Source: an uncultured Bacteroidales bacterium (GTDB taxonomy: Bacteria; Bacteroidota; Bacteroidia; Bacteroidales; JAFGXI01). From it: 40,114 nt of DNA. Shown in pieces: positions 35,469-40,114 of the stretch (position 1 is its first letter; each line of letters opens with the position of its first letter). Position numbers and translations under genes: made by a program. The stretch spans positions 1-40,114 of the forward strand of contig CAMZKE010000051.1 in assembly GCA_947311115.1 (NCBI GenBank), given 5' to 3'. A model generated the notes under the pieces. It saw nothing but the letters and a program-made list of their open reading frames with translations. It had not been told where the DNA came from and ran no database searches.

Positions 35469-38400
35469 GTGAAATTACGATATATTTTAATTATTACGAT
35501 ACTATTTTTAGTTAAGGCAAATATTTATTCTCAAATAAGTGCATCAAGTAACTCAGTTTGTATTGGCGAAGCCATAAGTTTTACATACCAAAGCAGTAGC
35601 AATTTAACAGGTGTAGTTTGGGATTTTGGCGATGGAGCCGGAGCTCAAGATTTGTTAAATGTAAGTCATTCGTATAATAATTCAGGAACATATACAGTTT
35701 CTTTTACTGCAAACGGAGGCGTTTCAGATCAAATACAGATAACAGTTCATCCTGATCCAACTGTTATTTTTAATGGCGGTGGTGCAGGGTGTACGCCTTT
35801 TGATGCTAGTTTTATAAGCACATCGGTTGGTGGTGATGGCTCTGCTATTGTTAGTACTGTTTGGACTTTTGGAGATGGTGGTTCTGATACCTCACCAACA
35901 CATACATATAATGCAGCAGGAGTTTTCGATGTGTCGCTCGAAGTAACCGATGCAAATGGCTGTACTGCTTATGGTGTTGTTAACGATTTAGTTTCCACGT
36001 CACCAGAACCATTTGCTTATATAACAACAAATCCAATGCCTGCTGTAGCATGTTTACCTCCTTTAAACGTAAATTTTAATGGAAGTAATTCTCATAGTAA
36101 TTCGCCAAGTGGTTCAACATTAACTTACCAATGGGATTTTGGAAATGGAAATACCGGTTCCGGAGTTAATCCTCCTCAGCAAATATACGATGCTTTAGGT
36201 TCTTATCCTGTTTATTTAACTGTTACCGATAACAATGGTTGCCCACATGATACAACTTTAAATGTTGAAATTCATAACCCGACAGCAGGATTCGATGTTG
36301 GTGATACAGTTTGTAAATCAGTTACTTTTGTAGATAATTCTTCAGGAGGTTCAGTTTTGTGGTTTTATGGCGATGGTAATATTAGTTATAACCCACATCA
36401 TGAATATGCTGATACAGGTTATTATCAAGTAATGCAAATAGTAACTATAGCAGGAACAACTTGTAGAGATACACTTATTGATACAATATTTGTAGAAGAA
36501 CCTTTTGCAAGTTTTACTATTGACCCAAGTTTTTTATGCGATATTTATTCACCGGGAAATGTTATTCATTTTAATAGCAATTCTTCATCAGCCAATGTAG
36601 TTGGTTATGATTGGGATTTTGGTTTAGACACAATAGCTGACGACCCAATTATTGGGCATTATCATGGAACTCTCGGTACATCAAGTGAAGCAAACCCAAC
36701 TGACACTGTGGTTTTTGTGGACAACGAATATAGTATAAATGGAATGGGAGTATTTACTACTTGCCTTACTGTGCAAACTATTCATGGATGTACTGATGAT
36801 ACTTGTATTGTTGATACCATTCAAAAGCCAAATGCCTTGTTTATGACCGATGTAACCGATGGCTGTTTACCATTAACGGTAGAGTTTTCCGATTCAAGCA
36901 GCTCTTTTACCGATATTCTAGGTTTTACTTGGTTTTTTGGCGATGGAGATAGTCTTGTTGGAGGAATAAATGACACTATTGTTTCGCATACTTATATAAA
37001 TGAAGGTATTTATAACTCTTATTTGGTAATTACTAATGAGCATGGTTGTACCGATACTTCGTATTTTACACCAATTTATGTTGGCGATGTAAGTAGCCCT
37101 AACTTTTCAATTTCAAATAATACCGTTTGCCCACAAGATACCGTATATTTTACCGATTTAACAACTTTACCTGATTCTATTGATTATTGGCACTTTACAG
37201 CTGATAACAATTTAATGTCGCATTGCCCTACAATGTCAGAGCCATACTGGGTTTTTCATTCGGTAACAGGTGTTCATGATATTACACTTACAACATGTAA
37301 TAAAGGTTGTTGTACCGATAATACTTTATCAAACTTTATAACTGTACAAGGTCCTATTTGCAAAATAGATAATTATAGTATGGATTGTGCGACACCTTTC
37401 GATTTTTCTTTTGATGGAAATGTTGATGATGTTGAAAATTGGCAATGGGATTTTGGAGATGGTACAATTATTTCCGGTTTAACAAATTTAACAGATACAA
37501 TTACATCGCACACTTACTCAACTACAGGTAATTACAATGTTGTATTAACAGCCTATAATTCAACAACAGGTTGCACACAGTATTCTGACACAATAATAAT
37601 TCATGTAAGAGATATAGATGCCTCTTTTGGTGAAGATTCATTATACTGTATGAATGTTGGCGATTATTTTAGTAGTTCTTCTTCTGTTGATGTATATACA
37701 TCGTGCCATAGAGGGTATTATTGGGATTTTGGTGATGAAACCAGACCTATTAGAACAGATATGGATTCAATATCTCATATTTTTGCTGATACAGGTAATT
37801 ATACAGTAACATTAATTGTACGAGACATTAACATGTGTACCGATACAGTTACTAAAAATGTTAGAGTTTATGGTGTTTATGCAGGTTATATTATTGATAG
37901 CTTATATGGATGTAAACCTGAATTTGGTGTTAATTTTACAGACACTTCTACTTTCGATTATTCTGATTCGTTATATTCTTGGCAATGGAACTTTGACGAT
38001 GGTACATATAGCTCTGAACCACACCCTCACCATAATTTTGTTTATACAAGTACACAACATAGTTTCCAAGTGCTTTTAACTGTAACCGATAGTATTGGCT
38101 GTAAAGATACGCTTACTAAAACTGTACAGTTTTCGTTACCTAATGCTAATTTTAATTATTTTCTTGATAGAGAAATTTGCGTAGGCGATAGTGTTGGTTT
38201 TAATCCGTATAGTAATGATACATCATTACAGTTTACATGGAATTTTGGCGATAATGATACATTATATTATCTTGATACAGCATTACAAAATTATTATCAT
38301 ACATATTTGCATGATAGTATTTTTAGTGTTTCGTTACAGGTTGAAGACTCAATACATTGTTTAGAGAATTACACATTATCACAAAATATTGATGTACAAG

Positions 38401-39947
38401 CGTATCCAATAGCAGGTTTTTTTACCGTGCCTGATTTATCTATACCTCTTTGTTATGGAAACAACGTTGTATATACCGATACAAGTATCTCAAAATATTT
38501 TTACGAGCGTACTTGGGATTTAGAAGATGGAACACCAGTTTCGCCAGACTCAATAAATACTTGGTTTTACGACGAAAAAGGAATATATAATGTTAGTTTG
38601 GTAGCAACCACAACTAACGGTTGTAGCGATACAGCTACAGCTACGTTAAATGTTGTAGGACCTATAGCTGATTTTACATTAGCCCCTAATTTAATATGTA
38701 AAGGTCAAGATATTACATTTAATCTTTCAAATATGGAAGATGTGTTATATTATTATTTCGATTTTGGTGATGGAATTACAACAGATACTATCACTGTTAA
38801 CGGACAAACATCGATAGATGAAACCCATACATATAATTATGGACCTGTTTCTGGACAAACAATTGCTCAATTAACAGTATTTTCTGACGATACTCTTTGT
38901 CCGGTAAGGTTTGATACAATAGTATATATACATACAGTTATTGCCGATTTTAATCGTAATAACGAAATTGCAAAAACAGATACAGCTCATTGTTTATTTA
39001 TTACTGATGAGTTTAATAGTTCGGCATCTATTAATGCCGATAATATTTCGTGGAGTTTTGGAGACGGTGCAAGTGCTGGAAATATACAAAATCCTCAACA
39101 TGAATACTCTCAGCCAGGAACTTATAATGTTACCCTACATATTCAAGACGATGAATCGGGCTGTACTGATGAGTTAATAAAACCAATGATAATTTTTCCA
39201 AACCCTGAAGTTATTGCCTATGGTGGTGATACGTGTAGGGGTGATGCAATACAAATTTTTGCAAACGTAACAACAGGTAATTTTGTTTGGAATCCTACCA
39301 CCGGATTAAACGATGCAACAGCACAAAACCCTATGGCATCGCCAAACGAGACCACAGAATATACTGTTTTTGTTTCAGATACTAACGATTGTAAAGATAC
39401 TGCTAAAACAATAGTTTATATTCAGCAACCACCTGAAGAGTGGGTACGTGATACAACTATTATAATTGGTGAAACTTTTAATCTTAACGGTGAACAAGAA
39501 GGTGGTTATTCTTATGTTTGGTCTCCTGAAACAAATTTAGATTGTACAGTGTGTCCAAATCCAAATGCAAATCCACAAGACGATATTTCTTACTATTTAG
39601 TTGTGCAAGATACAATGGGATGTAAGTTTATCGCAAACAATCGTTACGATGTTGAAGTGCTACCAGTTTCTTCAGTTGATGTACCTGATGTGTTTACACC
39701 TAATGGTGATGGCGACAATGACCGTATATATGTAAAGGGTTGGGGAATAAAAAAACTATTAGAGTTTAGTATTTATAATCGCTGGGGTGAAAAGGTTTAT
39801 ACAAGTACCGATATTAACGAAGGTTGGGACGGTACATTTAATGGTAAACCACAAAATGTAGATTCGTATGCATACTATGTTAGATGCGAAACATATATTG
39901 ACCCTCAGCCAATTACTAAAAAAGGAACTTTTACACTTATTAGATAA
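35469..39947 (+). CDS. Large multi-PKD surface adhesin with gliding-motility type-B (CHU/T9SS) C-terminal domain (GTG start)
   Basis: Many PKD motifs (WDFGDG...HTY...GTYTVSL); C-terminus VPDVFTPNGDGDNDRIYVKGWGIKKLLEFSIYNRWGEKVYTSTDINEGWDGTFNGK. Confidence 0.94.
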   Translation: MKLRYILIITILFLVKANIYSQISASSNSVCIGEAISFTYQSSSNLTGVVWDFGDGAGAQDLLNVSHSYNNSGTYTVSFTANGGVSDQIQITVHPDPTVIFNGGGAGCTPFDASFISTSVGGDGSAIVSTVWTFGDGGSDTSPTHTYNAAGVFDVSLEVTDANGCTAYGVVNDLVSTSPEPFAYITTNPMPAVACLPPLNVNFNGSNSHSNSPSGSTLTYQWDFGNGNTGSGVNPPQQIYDALGSYPVYLTVTDNNGCPHDTTLNVEIHNPTAGFDVGDTVCKSVTFVDNSSGGSVLWFYGDGNISYNPHHEYADTGYYQVMQIVTIAGTTCRDTLIDTIFVEEPFASFTIDPSFLCDIYSPGNVIHFNSNSSSANVVGYDWDFGLDTIADDPIIGHYHGTLGTSSEANPTDTVVFVDNEYSINGMGVFTTCLTVQTIHGCTDDTCIVDTIQKPNALFMTDVTDGCLPLTVEFSDSSSSFTDILGFTWFFGDGDSLVGGINDTIVSHTYINEGIYNSYLVITNEHGCTDTSYFTPIYVGDVSSPNFSISNNTVCPQDTVYFTDLTTLPDSIDYWHFTADNNLMSHCPTMSEPYWVFHSVTGVHDITLTTCNKGCCTDNTLSNFITVQGPICKIDNYSMDCATPFDFSFDGNVDDVENWQWDFGDGTIISGLTNLTDTITSHTYSTTGNYNVVLTAYNSTTGCTQYSDTIIIHVRDIDASFGEDSLYCMNVGDYFSSSSSVDVYTSCHRGYYWDFGDETRPIRTDMDSISHIFADTGNYTVTLIVRDINMCTDTVTKNVRVYGVYAGYIIDSLYGCKPEFGVNFTDTSTFDYSDSLYSWQWNFDDGTYSSEPHPHHNFVYTSTQHSFQVLLTVTDSIGCKDTLTKTVQFSLPNANFNYFLDREICVGDSVGFNPYSNDTSLQFTWNFGDNDTLYYLDTALQNYYHTYLHDSIFSVSLQVEDSIHCLENYTLSQNIDVQAYPIAGFFTVPDLSIPLCYGNNVVYTDTSISKYFYERTWDLEDGTPVSPDSINTWFYDEKGIYNVSLVATTTNGCSDTATATLNVVGPIADFTLAPNLICKGQDITFNLSNMEDVLYYYFDFGDGITTDTITVNGQTSIDETHTYNYGPVSGQTIAQLTVFSDDTLCPVRFDTIVYIHTVIADFNRNNEIAKTDTAHCLFITDEFNSSASINADNISWSFGDGASAGNIQNPQHEYSQPGTYNVTLHIQDDESGCTDELIKPMIIFPNPEVIAYGGDTCRGDAIQIFANVTTGNFVWNPTTGLNDATAQNPMASPNETTEYTVFVSDTNDCKDTAKTIVYIQQPPEEWVRDTTIIIGETFNLNGEQEGGYSYVWSPETNLDCTVCPNPNANPQDDISYYLVVQDTMGCKFIANNRYDVEVLPVSSVDVPDVFTPNGDGDNDRIYVKGWGIKKLLEFSIYNRWGEKVYTSTDINEGWDGTFNGKPQNVDSYAYYVRCETYIDPQPITKKGTFTLIR

Positions 39948-40003
39948 TTTTAGAAAATTATAATAGGTATTTTCAATATACTGATTTATGGTTAGTAGCT
40001 TTG

Positions 40004-40114
40004 TTTAACCCGAATTATTCATAGAATTCAATAACACTACTTATAACTTGCTTATAAACAATTTGTTACCACAAAATCCAAATCACCCAAATTGGGGTGG
40101 TTATATTTTTCAAT
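40004..40114 (-). repeat. Family B dispersed repeat, right-edge copy (inverted)
   Basis: Begins TTTAACCC; reverse complement ATTGAAAAATATAACCACCCCAATTTGGGTG...GAATTCTATGAATAATTCGGGTTAAA matches left and middle copies. Confidence 0.8.

Noticed and set aside
35469-39947. Repetitive PKD region as possible DNA-level tandem repeat or phase-variable array
   Set aside because: The PKD units are divergent at nucleotide level; I see protein-domain repetition, not near-identical DNA repeats.
1-40114. Integrated prophage, ICE or classical defence island
   Set aside because: No integrase, terminase, capsid, conjugation, restriction-modification, toxin-antitoxin or CRISPR proteins among the ORFs; content is ordinary Bacteroidota envelope plus housekeeping genes.

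Overview
AT-rich Bacteroidota (Bacteroidales/Flavobacteriia-like) chromosomal window of about 40 kb. It carries about 25 credible protein genes and no recognisable rRNA, tRNA, CRISPR array or intact transposase. Most genes are envelope or secretion related: an HlyD/MacB-permease/TolC efflux operon, a secreted S8 protease with a type IX secretion (T9SS) C-terminal domain, a TPR plus outer-membrane barrel pair, OmpA-family proteins, an LruC-domain lipoprotein, and a putative T9SS-linked locus. That locus has an M43 metalloprotease, a PorP/SprF protein and a PorE-like TPR-PD40-OmpA protein, divergent from a 1492-aa PKD adhesin with a type-B gliding C-terminal domain. Housekeeping and other genes include kdsD-like, ridA, lipB, a BadF-type kinase, a divergent Nramp-like transporter, a SpoIIE sensor phosphatase cluster and a voltage-gated-type K+ channel. 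Several intergenic regions hold short structured elements. Family A is a ~95-nt REP-like repeat with 3 copies, each directly after the stop codon of a secreted-protein gene. Family B is a TTTAACCC/GGGTTAAA-type repeat with 3 copies plus a 16-nt fragment; its outer copies lie inverted at the two window ends. There are also several single-copy foldbacks. The best candidates for new biology are (1) the protease-SprF-PorE-like-adhesin locus, (2) the two repeat families, (3) a secreted protein with a possible ApbE flavinylation motif, and (4) an Nramp-like protein lacking the DPGN motif. None of this has been checked by database search.
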